Assembly (NCBI RefSeq): GCF_965232925.1
Contig: NZ_CBDDRA010000004.1
Coordinates: forward strand, 62,001-126,000
Length of the DNA: 64,000 nt
Source: Tumidithrix helvetica
GTDB taxonomy: Bacteria > Cyanobacteriota > Cyanobacteriia > Pseudanabaenales > Pseudanabaenaceae
Direction: 5' to 3'
Part shown: piece by piece, positions 15,413 through 23,895 of the stretch
Numbering within the stretch: the first letter of the stretch is position 1
Layout: every line of letters starts with the position of its first letter
Program-made: the position numbers and the translations under genes
The notes under the pieces: model-generated
What the model was told of the DNA's origin: nothing
Databases searched by the model: none
Seen by the model: the letters and a program-made list of their open reading frames with translations, nothing else

Positions 15413-16945
15413 ATGTGTAGACATAGCAGCACAAGTCGCTACACATTATTCTGCTCACCTTCTAAGATGAAGATAACCGAACCTAAAGCGAGCGCTGCAA
15501 TGTCTAACCGTAAGGTCTCAAGCCAAACATCTCAGAAACGCAATCAAAAGCCTGATTCAACAAATTCGGCTCGGGTGGAAGACATTTTATGGCTACAACA
15601 GCAACGGTTTAATTTGATTGCCGAGGTCACGCTTAAGATTCAACAATCGTTGCCGTTTCAGGAGATTTTGCAAGCGACAGTGACGGGAGCACAACATATT
15701 TTACGCGCAGAGCGGGTATCGCTCTATCAAGTTTTGCCTAAGGGAACGGGTAAAGTAATTTGTGAAGCTGTTTTGTCCAATTATCCTGCGCTCTTAGATC
15801 TAGAGTTTCCTAAAGAACTATTCCCAGTAGAAGATCGGCAACTTTATGCTGGGGGACATGTGCGAGCGATCGCTGACGTTCGTGCCACAAATGAGGGTCT
15901 GCCCGCTTGCGTCGTCGAATTTTGCGATCGATACAATATCAAAGCCCAACTGATTGTGCCGATTTGGCAAAACCAAAATTTTTGCCAACAAAACCAATCC
16001 CATTCTCAAAATCCATTATGGGGATTTTTGATCGCTCATCGTTGCGATCGCTCGCACCAGTGGGTAGATTTTGAATTAGAACTGATGCAACAGCTAGCCT
16101 ATCAAATTAGTATTGCACTGGCTCAGGCTCAGCTATTAGAACATCTAGAAGAGACTCTGGAAGCTCATAAAGTCAATTTGCAGGAAGTAAACCGCAGCCT
16201 TGAACGGGAAATTAGCGCTCGGATGCGATCGGAAGAATCACTTCTAAGAAGTGACGAATTTATCGCTGAACTCAGTCATGAATTACGAAATCCCTTAACC
16301 TCTTTACAGAGCACTCTAAAGCTCTTAGACACAGGGCAATTGGGAACTATAGAAGGGCGACAAATGCTGGAAATAGCCAATAAGAACGCAGAACGGTTAG
16401 TTCGTTTGGTGCATAATCTTCTCGATTTACAGCGAATTAAGTCAGAAGACTTCAAGATGGAAAAACAAGCCTGTAATGCCTCCACCTTAATGATTCACGC
16501 AGTTGAGATGATGCAACCCATGGCACAACAATATGGGGTTGTTCTGGCAGTAAAACCCGTAGATATTCAAATTTTGGTTGACTCCGATTCCATTATCCAA
16601 GTGTTGATCAATCTCCTTAGTAATGCAATCAAATTTTCATTCCATGGGGGTACGGTTTGGTTAAACATTGAGTGTAAAGAGGACAAAAAAGATGGAGAGA
16701 TCGATCGAGAAGTTCTATTCTGTATTTGCGATCGAGGTCATGGAATTCCATCAGATAAGCTCGAAATTGTCTTTGAACGATTTCAACAGGTGGACTTATC
16801 GGAATCAAGACGAAAGGGGGGGACAGGTTTAGGTCTTGCGATCTGCCGTAAAATTATCGAACGCCATGGGGGTAGAATTTGGGTAGAAAGCAATCTAGGC
16901 AAAGGCAGTTCTTTCTTCTTTACCCTGCCATTATTGAATGCATAA
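15413..16945 (+). CDS. rcaE: RcaE-type cyanobacteriochrome histidine kinase
   Basis: Predicted soluble red/green light sensor of up to 510 residues. It has a GAF domain (about 65-240) and then a histidine kinase with H-box ELSHELRNPLT (His289), LLSNAIKFS N-box, DRGHGIP and GTGLGL boxes. Cys166, in LPACVVEF just before IKAQLIVPI, aligns with bilin-attachment Cys142 of the ccaS product. The residue after it is Val, not His. RcaE of Fremyella has a PAS between GAF and kinase; here only a short coiled coil (about 240-275) is present. Downstream genes code for RcaF- and RcaC-like regulators, which is the main reason for the name. The start is uncertain: ATGs at 15413, 15467 and 15500 all lack a good ribosome binding site. 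Confidence 0.8.
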   Translation: MCRHSSTSRYTLFCSPSKMKITEPKASAAMSNRKVSSQTSQKRNQKPDSTNSARVEDILWLQQQRFNLIAEVTLKIQQSLPFQEILQATVTGAQHILRAERVSLYQVLPKGTGKVICEAVLSNYPALLDLEFPKELFPVEDRQLYAGGHVRAIADVRATNEGLPACVVEFCDRYNIKAQLIVPIWQNQNFCQQNQSHSQNPLWGFLIAHRCDRSHQWVDFELELMQQLAYQISIALAQAQLLEHLEETLEAHKVNLQEVNRSLEREISARMRSEESLLRSDEFIAELSHELRNPLTSLQSTLKLLDTGQLGTIEGRQMLEIANKNAERLVRLVHNLLDLQRIKSEDFKMEKQACNASTLMIHAVEMMQPMAQQYGVVLAVKPVDIQILVDSDSIIQVLINLLSNAIKFSFHGGTVWLNIECKEDKKDGEIDREVLFCICDRGHGIPSDKLEIVFERFQQVDLSESRRKGGTGLGLAICRKIIERHGGRIWVESNLGKGSSFFFTLPLLNA

Positions 16946-16969
16946 TTCACCACTAAAAGTTGAAAAACT

Positions 16970-17350
16970 ATGCCAACCAAACGAATTTTGATTGTGGATG
17001 ACGAAGAAAGCATTCAAATTGTCGTGCAATTTGGTATCCAAATGATGACAGATTGGGAAGTGCTGACAGCTAGTTCGGGCTCCGAAGGCATCCAAACTGC
17101 TCGTACAGAGAGACCCGATGCAATCTTATTGGATGCGATCATGCCAGATATGGATGGCATCGCTACCTTTCATGCACTTCATTCATATCCCGAAACCGCA
17201 AAGATTCCTGTGGTTTTTTTAACTGCTAAAGCCCAAACTTCTGACCAGCAAAAGTTTAGTGATTTGGGCGTTAGCGGTGTAATTACCAAGCCCTTTAATT
17301 CCCTCGATCTGCCCGATCGCATTGTCAAACTGCTCGACTGGTCGTTATAA
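16970..17350 (+). CDS. rcaF: RcaF-type single-domain response regulator
   Basis: A 126-residue CheY-like receiver with no output domain. Acidic pocket DDE (10-12), phospho-acceptor Asp55 in ILLDAIMPDMDG, Thr in VFLTAKA and Lys in ITKPFN are all present. In the Rca pathway RcaF passes phosphate from RcaE to the HPt/receiver protein RcaC. Here it lies 24 bp after the kinase and 2 bp before the RcaC-like gene, so the three form one operon in relay order. Confidence 0.83.
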   Translation: MPTKRILIVDDEESIQIVVQFGIQMMTDWEVLTASSGSEGIQTARTERPDAILLDAIMPDMDGIATFHALHSYPETAKIPVVFLTAKAQTSDQQKFSDLGVSGVITKPFNSLDLPDRIVKLLDWSL

Positions 17351-17352
17351 CC

Positions 17353-18912
17353 ATGAAGATATTACTAGTAGAAGACGATGAGGCATTAATCGCCATATTA
17401 ACAAAGAATCTAACGACACAGCATTATATTGTCGATGTTGTCAAAGACGGTGAAGCGGGTTGGATCTATGGGTCAACGTTTGAGTACGACCTCATACTAC
17501 TGGACATCATGTTACCTAAGTTAGATGGTATTCGCTTATGCCAGCGTTTTCGGGCAGAAGGATATACAACACCCATTCTTTTACTTACAGCTCAAAATTC
17601 CTGCACGGCTAAGGTAAATGGACTAGATGCAGGTGCTGATGACTATGTAGTCAAGCCGTTTGATGCGCCAGAACTGATCGCTCGCATTCGGGCATTACTA
17701 CGTCGGAGCCAAGTAAATTCTTTTCCTCTACTCACATGGGGCGAGTTGCTCCTCAATCCCGGAACCTGTGAAGTTTCCTATAATAGCCAACCCCTCACGC
17801 TTACGAATAAAGAGTATGAATTATTAGACCTCATGATGCGAGATAGTCAGCATTTGCTCAGTGCGGATGAGATTCTCGATCGCCTATGGTCCTCAGATGA
17901 ATTTCCATCTGAGGCAACCGTGCGATCTCATATTCGACGGTTACGACAAAAATTAGTCTCAGTGGGCGCTCCATCCGATTTTATTACCACTGTACATGGT
18001 CGCGGCTATTGCCTAAAAGCGCAGGAACCACAAGGGGAAGAACAGTCGGAGGTGATGACATCTTCGGAGATAGAACCGCTCGATTCTCTAGCTGAAGTTA
18101 CGGGAATTATAGGCGATCGCTCTTCAGAGCAACAGGCAAAATATTTGACATTCCTAAATCAGCTTTGGAATACTAGCAAGGCTCAATGTCTAGAGCAATT
18201 GGGAACATTATTGCATGTTCTGCAAGCGTTACAGTCTGGTATATGTACCCAACAACTACAAACACAGGCGCAACAAACTGCGCACAAATTAGCAGGAACC
18301 TTGGGTACATTGGGGTTGACTCTAGGAATGCAACTAGCGCATCAATTAGAAGGTTTGCTAGGGAGTCAGCTACCCATGCCTGTGCAACGAGTAGAAATGC
18401 TGTCAGCTCTACTCATTGCTTTAGAACAGGCTATTCAAAACACCAACTCGATTTATCGTGCGCCTGCCGCAGCGATCGCTTCTATGCCTCCCTCGATATC
18501 ATCTCCAGTAGGCGATCGGGTAAACATGGGAACCAAGGTCATGATTGTAGATGATGATATTGAATACCTGCGATCGCTACCGCAACTACTTGAACCTTGG
18601 GGATTTAGCGTGACAACCTTGGCGGATCCGCTGGAATTTTGGCCCGTGATACAAGCAATGTCGCCTGATGTACTGGTGTTGGATATAAATATGCCTCATA
18701 TCAACGGAATTGAACTTTGCCAAGCGCTAAGAAGCAATTTAACTTGGCGGCGCTTACCTGTTTTATTTCTGAGTGTCATGACGGACGCAAATACGCAGAA
18801 CCTCGCCTTCAGCGCTGGTGCTGATGACTATTTATGCAAACCTGTTGTGGGGAAAGACCTTGCAAATCGAATTCTCAATCGTCTTCAGCGTGTGAGTGCT
18901 TGGGCAGAGTAG
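17353..18912 (+). CDS. rcaC: RcaC-type multidomain response regulator
   Basis: A 519-residue transcription factor with the domain order that defines RcaC. It has a receiver (1-118, Asp51), an OmpR-type winged helix (about 125-225; LTNKEYELLDLMM, VRSHIRRLRQKL), an HPt-like helical domain (about 260-360; AHKLAGTLGTLG with His311) and a second receiver (about 394-515, Asp444 in LVLDINMPHING). Fremyella RcaC is longer (about 650 residues, from memory). In that system RcaC is phosphorylated in red light and binds the L-box to switch on cpc2. An exact L-box lies 1.1 kb downstream, before cpcB. Confidence 0.85.
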   Translation: MKILLVEDDEALIAILTKNLTTQHYIVDVVKDGEAGWIYGSTFEYDLILLDIMLPKLDGIRLCQRFRAEGYTTPILLLTAQNSCTAKVNGLDAGADDYVVKPFDAPELIARIRALLRRSQVNSFPLLTWGELLLNPGTCEVSYNSQPLTLTNKEYELLDLMMRDSQHLLSADEILDRLWSSDEFPSEATVRSHIRRLRQKLVSVGAPSDFITTVHGRGYCLKAQEPQGEEQSEVMTSSEIEPLDSLAEVTGIIGDRSSEQQAKYLTFLNQLWNTSKAQCLEQLGTLLHVLQALQSGICTQQLQTQAQQTAHKLAGTLGTLGLTLGMQLAHQLEGLLGSQLPMPVQRVEMLSALLIALEQAIQNTNSIYRAPAAAIASMPPSISSPVGDRVNMGTKVMIVDDDIEYLRSLPQLLEPWGFSVTTLADPLEFWPVIQAMSPDVLVLDINMPHINGIELCQALRSNLTWRRLPVLFLSVMTDANTQNLAFSAGADDYLCKPVVGKDLANRILNRLQRVSAWAE

Positions 18913-19026
18913 TCTTGTATTTTCAACTATATTTTTACTTTATTTCCCGATCTCACAGATTTTGAATAGACCATAAGTCAGTGTAAAGTAACAATGCTGT
19001 CTTTAAAATTAATGGGATAAAAACGC

Positions 19027-19767
19027 ATGGCTCCATCTATGCAATCTTCACTGCGCGAACAACAATATCCTCTGATTCATCATTTAGCCAATTGTATTGA
19101 AGATGTGTGGCGGGAATACCTAGAGTTATCTCCCTACCAAGTTCCTAGTGATTTAGGATACATTGAGGGTTTCCTAGAAGGAGAACGATTGGTGATTGAA
19201 AATCATTGCTATCAGACACCGCAGTTTCGCAAACTTCATTTAGAACTTGCAAAAGTTGGGAATGGATTAGATATTTTGCACTGTGTCATGTTCCCTAATC
19301 CTGAATATGCGATTCCAATTTTTGGAGCGGATCTAGTGGGCGGAAAAGCTGGCATCAGTGCCGCGATCGCCGATCTATCCCCCATTCATTCCGATCGCAC
19401 TTTACCTCAAAGTTACCATGATGCCCTGTCAAGTTTGCCAACAGCAACCTTCTCCCAACCGCGTGACTTACCCGAGTGGGGTGATATCTTTTCAGAATTC
19501 TGTCTGTTTGTGCGTCCAGTCGGAGAAGAAGAAGAAAAAATATTTTTATCGCGCGTGCGGGACTTTTTAACCTTGCATTGTCAACTTGCGATCGCTACAA
19601 CACCTTTGACCGCACAACTTGAAATCGATGGAGTCCTTACAGGACAACGGTATTATTGCCAAAAGCAGCAAAAGAACGATAAGACACGACGAGTTTTAGA
19701 AAAGTCATTTGGTGCGGAATGGGCTGAACGTTACATGACTACCATGCTCTTTGACTATGTTGCCTAG
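19027..19767 (+). CDS. pcyA: Phycocyanobilin:ferredoxin oxidoreductase
   Basis: Four-electron reductase making phycocyanobilin from biliverdin IXalpha with electrons from ferredoxin. The 246-residue length fits PcyA. Key residues keep the spacing known from Synechocystis PcyA (Glu76, His88, Asp105): here Glu73 in LHLELAK, His85 in DILHCVMFP and Asp102 in FGADLVGG. IENHCYQTPQFRKLHLE is also typical. Placed between the RcaC-type regulator and the phycocyanin operon, it could raise chromophore supply when the operon is induced; it lies upstream of the L-box, so it is more likely cotranscribed with rcaC or has its own promoter. Confidence 0.96.
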   Translation: MAPSMQSSLREQQYPLIHHLANCIEDVWREYLELSPYQVPSDLGYIEGFLEGERLVIENHCYQTPQFRKLHLELAKVGNGLDILHCVMFPNPEYAIPIFGADLVGGKAGISAAIADLSPIHSDRTLPQSYHDALSSLPTATFSQPRDLPEWGDIFSEFCLFVRPVGEEEEKIFLSRVRDFLTLHCQLAIATTPLTAQLEIDGVLTGQRYYCQKQQKNDKTRRVLEKSFGAEWAERYMTTMLFDYVA

Positions 19768-20412
19768 AGAGTTAGACAGTGTGGTTTGGCTGATGCTCAT
19801 TGTCAAACCCTTTCTTTGAGAAATTAAGCGTTAAAGCCTGCTAAAACATTGAGACTTGGCAGTATCTAGGTATTTCTTCTCAATCAAGTCAAGGAGCGAC
19901 CCCTGAAATGTTAAGAAGTGAAACCAAATGCGAAGATACGTTAACAAAACAAATCAATTCAAAAATATCTGAATCGATTGATACATAAAAGGTAGAGGCT
20001 CTTCTTAATATTATTTAATTATTTAAATCGAGGAAGTGTTTAAATTTGCACAAAGTTTGCACAAATAGCTTGCTTTAATCAGCATTAATCCAGAAGCCAC
20101 TGAACCCAAAACTTTTGACAGTCAAGGGTTAGGTTACTTAGGTTACTTAGATGAAACATCTAATGAGTCTTTGAAATCTATTTGTGATGGATATTTAACA
20201 TTAATAATTTTTATATTAATTTATCGAGCTTTGTAATTGGTTGTGCTGAACCATCAGGCAATGTTAGAGCTAAGCTAATTAGTTCTTTCCCAGTGTGAAG
20301 AAATTCGCAAATGGTCGCCTGCATCGTTCGCTAAATCTCTTAGCTCAATATCCAAATCAACAGCTCGGCTTGGAATCCCTTCTTAATTCATGTCAAAACA
20401 GGAGATTTATTA
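19768..20412. other. cpcB promoter and leader region
   Basis: A 645-base non-coding stretch before cpcB, AT-rich between about 19960 and 20060. It contains the L-box at 20046-20063, a short direct repeat (TTAGGTTACTTAGGTTACTT, about 20131-20150) and a well-placed AGGAGA ribosome binding site before cpcB. The 350 bases between L-box and start codon imply a leader of a few hundred nucleotides, as in known inducible cpc operons. Confidence 0.7.
20046..20063 (+). promoter_or_regulatory. L-box, candidate RcaC binding site
   Basis: TTGCACA (20046-20052), four bases, TTGCACA (20057-20063). This is an exact match to TTGCACA-N4-TTGCACA, the direct repeat I recall as the RcaC L-box of Fremyella cpc2 and cpeCDE. 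I found no other paired copy in the window. It stands upstream of cpcB and downstream of the RcaC-like gene. Confidence 0.82.
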
Positions 20413-20931
20413 ATGCTAGACGCTTTTACTAAAGTGGTTGCTCAGGCAGATACTCGTGGTGCTTTTGTTAGCGATGCTCAAATCGATGCGTTGAAAGCAA
20501 TGGTTGCAGATGGCAACAAGCGCATGGACACAGTAAACCGCATTACCGCTAACTCATCGGCAATTGTTGCTAATGCAGCTCGTTCTTTGTTCGACGAACA
20601 GCCTCAGTTGATCGCACCAGGTGGTAACGCTTACACCCATCGTCGTATGGCAGCTTGCTTGCGTGACATGGAAATCGTTCTTCGCTATGTTACCTATGCA
20701 ATCTTCACTGGAGACTCCAGCGTTCTTGACGATCGTTGCCTCAACGGTTTGCGCGAAACCTACAGTGCATTGGGCGTACCTGGTGGTTCAGTAGCAGCAG
20801 GCGTTGCCAAAATGAAAGACGCAGCAATCGCTATTGCTAACGACACCAACGGCATCACCCGTGGCGACTGCAGCTCCTTGATGGCTGAAGTAGCTGGTTA
20901 CTTCGATCGCGCAGCAGCAGCTGTCGGCTAA
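20413..20931 (+). CDS. cpcB: C-phycocyanin beta subunit
   Basis: Light-harvesting subunit of 172 residues that carries two phycocyanobilins. Bilin Cys82 (AACLRDME, the Cys84 position of the consensus) and Cys153 (GDCSSLM) are present, as is Asn72, the residue methylated in beta subunits. The sequence matches phycocyanin and not phycoerythrocyanin or phycoerythrin (which is longer with extra Cys residues). A clear AGGAGA precedes the ATG. As first gene behind the L-box it corresponds to the inducible (cpc2) type. Confidence 0.96.
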   Translation: MLDAFTKVVAQADTRGAFVSDAQIDALKAMVADGNKRMDTVNRITANSSAIVANAARSLFDEQPQLIAPGGNAYTHRRMAACLRDMEIVLRYVTYAIFTGDSSVLDDRCLNGLRETYSALGVPGGSVAAGVAKMKDAAIAIANDTNGITRGDCSSLMAEVAGYFDRAAAAVG

Positions 20932-21036
20932 TCATTAGTTGACTCAAACTGAAGTCAATTTCCTGAATTGCTTGCAATTCACTGCATTTAAAAATTCACT
21001 ACTTTTTATTTTTACAATTAAGAGGACAATTAGGGT

Positions 21037-21525
21037 ATGAAAACCACTTTAACCGAAGCGGTATCAGCAGCAGATTCTCAAGGACGCTTTCTCAGCACAA
21101 CCGAAATGCAAACCGCTTATGGTCGCCTCCGCACGGCTTCCGCTGCCCTTGACGCTGCCAAAGTTTTGAGCAGCAAGGCACAAAGCCTAGCTGATGCAGC
21201 TGCAAACGCAGTTTACTCAAAATTCCCTTACACCACTTCTATGTCTGGTGACAACTATGCTTCTACCCCTCGCGGTAAAGCAAAGTGCGCTCGTGACATC
21301 GGCTACTACATCCGCATGATCTCCTACTGCCTAATTGCTGGCAGCACAGGTCCTATGGATGACTACCTCATCAGCGGTCTAGCTGAAATCAACGCTACCT
21401 TTGAATTGTCTCCTAGCTGGTATGTAGAAGCTCTGAAGTCAGTTAAAGCTGGTCATGGTATCTCTGGAGATGCAGGTTTGGAAGCTAACTCCTACATCGA
21501 CTATGCTATCAACGCCCTAAGCTAA
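21037..21525 (+). CDS. cpcA: C-phycocyanin alpha subunit
   Basis: The 162-residue partner of CpcB with a single phycocyanobilin on Cys84 (KAKCARDIGYY), the substrate of the CpcE/F lyase encoded at 11.9-13.5 kb. It begins MKTTLTEAVSAADSQGRFLS and ends with the YIDYAINALS motif typical of CpcA. It sits 105 bp after cpcB with an AGAGGA site before the ATG. Confidence 0.96.
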   Translation: MKTTLTEAVSAADSQGRFLSTTEMQTAYGRLRTASAALDAAKVLSSKAQSLADAAANAVYSKFPYTTSMSGDNYASTPRGKAKCARDIGYYIRMISYCLIAGSTGPMDDYLISGLAEINATFELSPSWYVEALKSVKAGHGISGDAGLEANSYIDYAINALS

Positions 21526-21537
21526 GGGTTACTTCTC

Positions 21538-21619
21538 GCCCAGAACAATAGAATCTTGTTGGTGTTCGACTTCTTAATAGAGGATTTCGATTCATCTGCA
21601 ATGCTCTAGAGTTCTGGGC
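21538..21619 (+). promoter_or_regulatory. Intercistronic hairpin cpcA-linker
   Basis: GCCCAGAAC (21538-21546) can pair with GTTCTGGGC (21611-21619) across a 64-base loop, just after the cpcA stop. No T-tract follows. Such elements in cpc operons are thought to protect the cpcBA message or reduce read-through. Confidence 0.5.
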
Positions 21620-21654
21620 ATATTGTTTCCTTTCAACTATTAAGGAGCTTAGAT

Positions 21655-22473
21655 ATGACAAGTTCAATGTCAGCTGTACAGTTGGGATTTGAGCCGTTTG
21701 CCAGTGCATCTCCAGTTGAACTGCGTGCAGGTTGGAGTGATTCTGATGTTAAGAGTGTTATTGCTGCTGCCTATCGGCAGGTTTTCGGCAACGACCATAT
21801 TATGAAGTCAGAACGCTTAATCAGCGCTGAGTCTCAGCTGACTAGGGGTATAATCACCGTTCAAGGTTTTGTAAGAGCCTTAGCTCAATCAGAACTTTAT
21901 CGGACAAAGTTTTTTTCTTCAACTCCCCAAGTTCGATTTATTGAATTAAATTATAAACATCTTTTGGGTCGCGCTCCTATTGATGAAGCGGAGATTAGCT
22001 ATCACGTCAATCTCTATATTGAAAAAGGATACGAAGCAGAGATAAATTCCTACTTTGATTCACTAGAATATCAAGAAAACTTTGGCGAAGCGACTGTTCC
22101 CTATTTCCGAGGATTTGAGACTCTACGCGGTCAAAAAACCGTGAGTTTCAACCGCATGTTTCAGCTTTATCGTGGTTATGCTAATAGCGATCGCGCTCAA
22201 GGCAAAAACAAATCGACTTGGCTGACCAGCGATCTCGCTCATAATTCAGCGAACGCAATTCGCACTCCAAGCTTTGGTAAGGGTCTAGCTGGTGCAACCG
22301 GCGGTGATCGCGGCCAAATTTATCGGGTGCAATTTACTCAAGCCGATCGTGGACGGACTACTCAAATTCGTCGTAGTGTAAGTGAGTGTTTGGTTCCTTA
22401 CGACCAACTCACACCTACAATGCAAAGGTTAACCCAACGCGGCAGTCGCATTACGCAGGTTTCTCCTGCTTAG
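21655..22473 (+). CDS. cpcH: Phycocyanin rod linker (CpcC/CpcH type), first copy
   Basis: A 272-residue rod linker with a Pbs-linker domain (about 20-150; FVRALAQSELYRTKFF, RFIELNYKHLLGRAP) and a C-terminal CpcD-like domain (about 215-270; IYRVQFTQ, VPYDQLTPTMQRLTQRGSRI). It joins phycocyanin hexamers within the rod. AAGGAG lies before the ATG. I name it cpcH by analogy with the Fremyella cpc2 operon order B-A-H-I-D; cpcC would be an equal label. Confidence 0.9.
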   Translation: MTSSMSAVQLGFEPFASASPVELRAGWSDSDVKSVIAAAYRQVFGNDHIMKSERLISAESQLTRGIITVQGFVRALAQSELYRTKFFSSTPQVRFIELNYKHLLGRAPIDEAEISYHVNLYIEKGYEAEINSYFDSLEYQENFGEATVPYFRGFETLRGQKTVSFNRMFQLYRGYANSDRAQGKNKSTWLTSDLAHNSANAIRTPSFGKGLAGATGGDRGQIYRVQFTQADRGRTTQIRRSVSECLVPYDQLTPTMQRLTQRGSRITQVSPA

Positions 22474-22508
22474 CACCTTCTGCACCGAACCATTGAGAAT
22501 TTCAATCA

Positions 22509-22566
22509 CTTAACTCAGGGCAAAGAAGTTTCTCAAGTAGCGCTTCGAGTTTGTCCTGAGTTAAGT
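22509..22566 (+). promoter_or_regulatory. Intercistronic hairpin between the two rod-linker genes
   Basis: CTTAACTCAGGGCAAA (22509-22524) pairs with the segment ending at 22566 over about 16 bp with one G-T pair. It ends 8 bases before the ribosome binding site of the second linker gene. Confidence 0.6.
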
Positions 22567-22590
22567 TTAAATAAGAAAGGAGAATAGCCT

Positions 22591-23457
22591 GTGGTGATTA
22601 CAAATGCTGCTTCCCGCCTGGGAACTAGTGCTTTTAGCAATAGCAGCCCAACTGAACTCCGTCCAAACTGGACGCCTGAGGATGCCCAAGTCGTGATTAA
22701 TGCGGTTTATCGGCATGTATTGGGAAATGACTATATCATGGCAGTGGAGCGTTTGGTCGGTCCTGAGTCTTTGCTGAAGAATGGTCAAATCACCGTGCGT
22801 GATTTTGTCCGTGCTGTTGCCAAGTCAGACTTGTACAAAACCAAATTTCTCTATCCAAATTTCCAAACTCGTGTCATCGAATTAAACTTCAAGCACCTAT
22901 TGGGACGTGCGCCCAATGGTGAAGCTGAAGTAATTGAGCATCTAGATCGCTATCAAAATGAGGGCTTTGATGCAGACATCGATTCCTATATCGACTCTGC
23001 TGAATACGAAGCAAACTTTGGCGATGCGATTGTGCCTTACTATCGCGCCTTTGAGTACCAAGTCGGTCAAACTGGTACTGCCTTTTCTCGGATATTTCGC
23101 CTCTATCGCGGCTATGCCAACAGCGATCGCTCGCAAGTTGAAGGAAGCAGTTCTCGCCTAGCGGCTGAGCTTGCCCAAAATAGTGCCTCTGCGATCGTCG
23201 GTGCTTCTGGTGGCAGTGAAGGATGGGCTTACCGTCCCTCTAAACAAGGTGTCATGCCTAACCATGTCTTTGGTCGTACCTCTGCGGGTTCCACCGATCG
23301 TCTCTATCGGATTGAAGTGTCAGGAATTTCTCTGCCCAGATATCCTAAAGTACGTCGTAGCAACAAAGAGTTTATTGTTCCTTACGAGCAATTAACACCT
23401 ACGCTCCAGCAGATTAAGAAACTAGGTGGCAAAGTTGCAAGTGTAACCATTGCCTAA
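22591..23457 (+). CDS. cpcI: Phycocyanin rod linker (CpcC/CpcI type), second copy
   Basis: A 288-residue paralogue of the preceding linker. It has a Pbs-linker domain (about 20-150; VRDFVRAVAKSDLYKTKF, RVIELNFKHLLGRAP) and a C-terminal CpcD-like domain (about 230-288; LYRIEVSG, VPYEQLTPTLQQIKKLGGKV). Start is GTG at 22591 with AAAGGAG at the right distance. Two related linkers in tandem indicate rods with at least two extra hexamer layers. Confidence 0.9.
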   Translation: MVITNAASRLGTSAFSNSSPTELRPNWTPEDAQVVINAVYRHVLGNDYIMAVERLVGPESLLKNGQITVRDFVRAVAKSDLYKTKFLYPNFQTRVIELNFKHLLGRAPNGEAEVIEHLDRYQNEGFDADIDSYIDSAEYEANFGDAIVPYYRAFEYQVGQTGTAFSRIFRLYRGYANSDRSQVEGSSSRLAAELAQNSASAIVGASGGSEGWAYRPSKQGVMPNHVFGRTSAGSTDRLYRIEVSGISLPRYPKVRRSNKEFIVPYEQLTPTLQQIKKLGGKVASVTIA

Positions 23458-23464
23458 TAAAAAC

Positions 23465-23517
23465 CTCTTACGAGTTCTTGGCGATCGGTATTGCTAATTG
23501 CTAAGAACTCGTAAGAG
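23465..23517 (+). promoter_or_regulatory. Intercistronic hairpin before cpcD
   Basis: Perfect 15-bp stem CTCTTACGAGTTCTT (23465-23479) with its complement at 23503-23517. No T-tract follows, so it probably tunes RNA processing or read-through into cpcD. Confidence 0.65.
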
Positions 23518-23566
23518 ATCTCAGCATTTTTAACTTTTTTACTTGATACTTGGAAGATCTGTATTT

Positions 23567-23797
23567 ATGATAAGCTCTACCTCTACCGCAGATAATCGTA
23601 TCTTTGTCTACGAAGTGACAGGATTGCGTCAAAATCAACAAACAGAAAACAATAACTTTCAAATTCGTAACAGCGGAAGTGTTTTCGTGAACGTGCCTTA
23701 CAACCGCATGAACGAGCAAATGCAGAGCATTACTCGTGCTGGCGGCACAATTGTAAGCATTCGCCCCTTAAGCGAGCATTTGGCTGCAAACGCATAA
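23567..23797 (+). CDS. cpcD: Rod-capping linker CpcD
   Basis: A 76-residue protein consisting of one CpcD domain (IFVYEVTGLRQN, FQIRNSGSVFVNVPYNRMNEQMQSITRAGGTIVSI). It caps the distal end of phycocyanin rods and so fixes their length. I use the ATG at 23567; a TTG at 23543 would add eight residues without family support. It is the last gene of the cpc operon, with a strong palindromic terminator behind it. Confidence 0.92.
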   Translation: MISSTSTADNRIFVYEVTGLRQNQQTENNNFQIRNSGSVFVNVPYNRMNEQMQSITRAGGTIVSIRPLSEHLAANA

Positions 23798-23824
23798 TAG
23801 TCTTAGTCATCTCAATTGGTACAT

Positions 23825-23870
23825 CCATAAAGACCCTTTGCCTATATAGGCAAAGGGTCTTTATGGGTTT
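23825..23870 (+). terminator. Terminator at end of the cpc operon
   Basis: Perfect palindrome with 18-bp arms (CCATAAAGACCCTTTGCC and complement, 23825-23866), then GTTT. It lies between convergent cpcD and the HD-domain gene and may serve both. Confidence 0.75.
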
Positions 23871-23895
23871 AAAGGGAAGAACCATCGATCGCAAA

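Noticed and set aside
20413..20931. Possibility that the beta subunit is phycoerythrocyanin or phycoerythrin
   Set aside because: The length of 172, the sequence around both bilin Cys residues and the partner alpha subunit fit phycocyanin; phycoerythrin beta is longer with extra bilin Cys.
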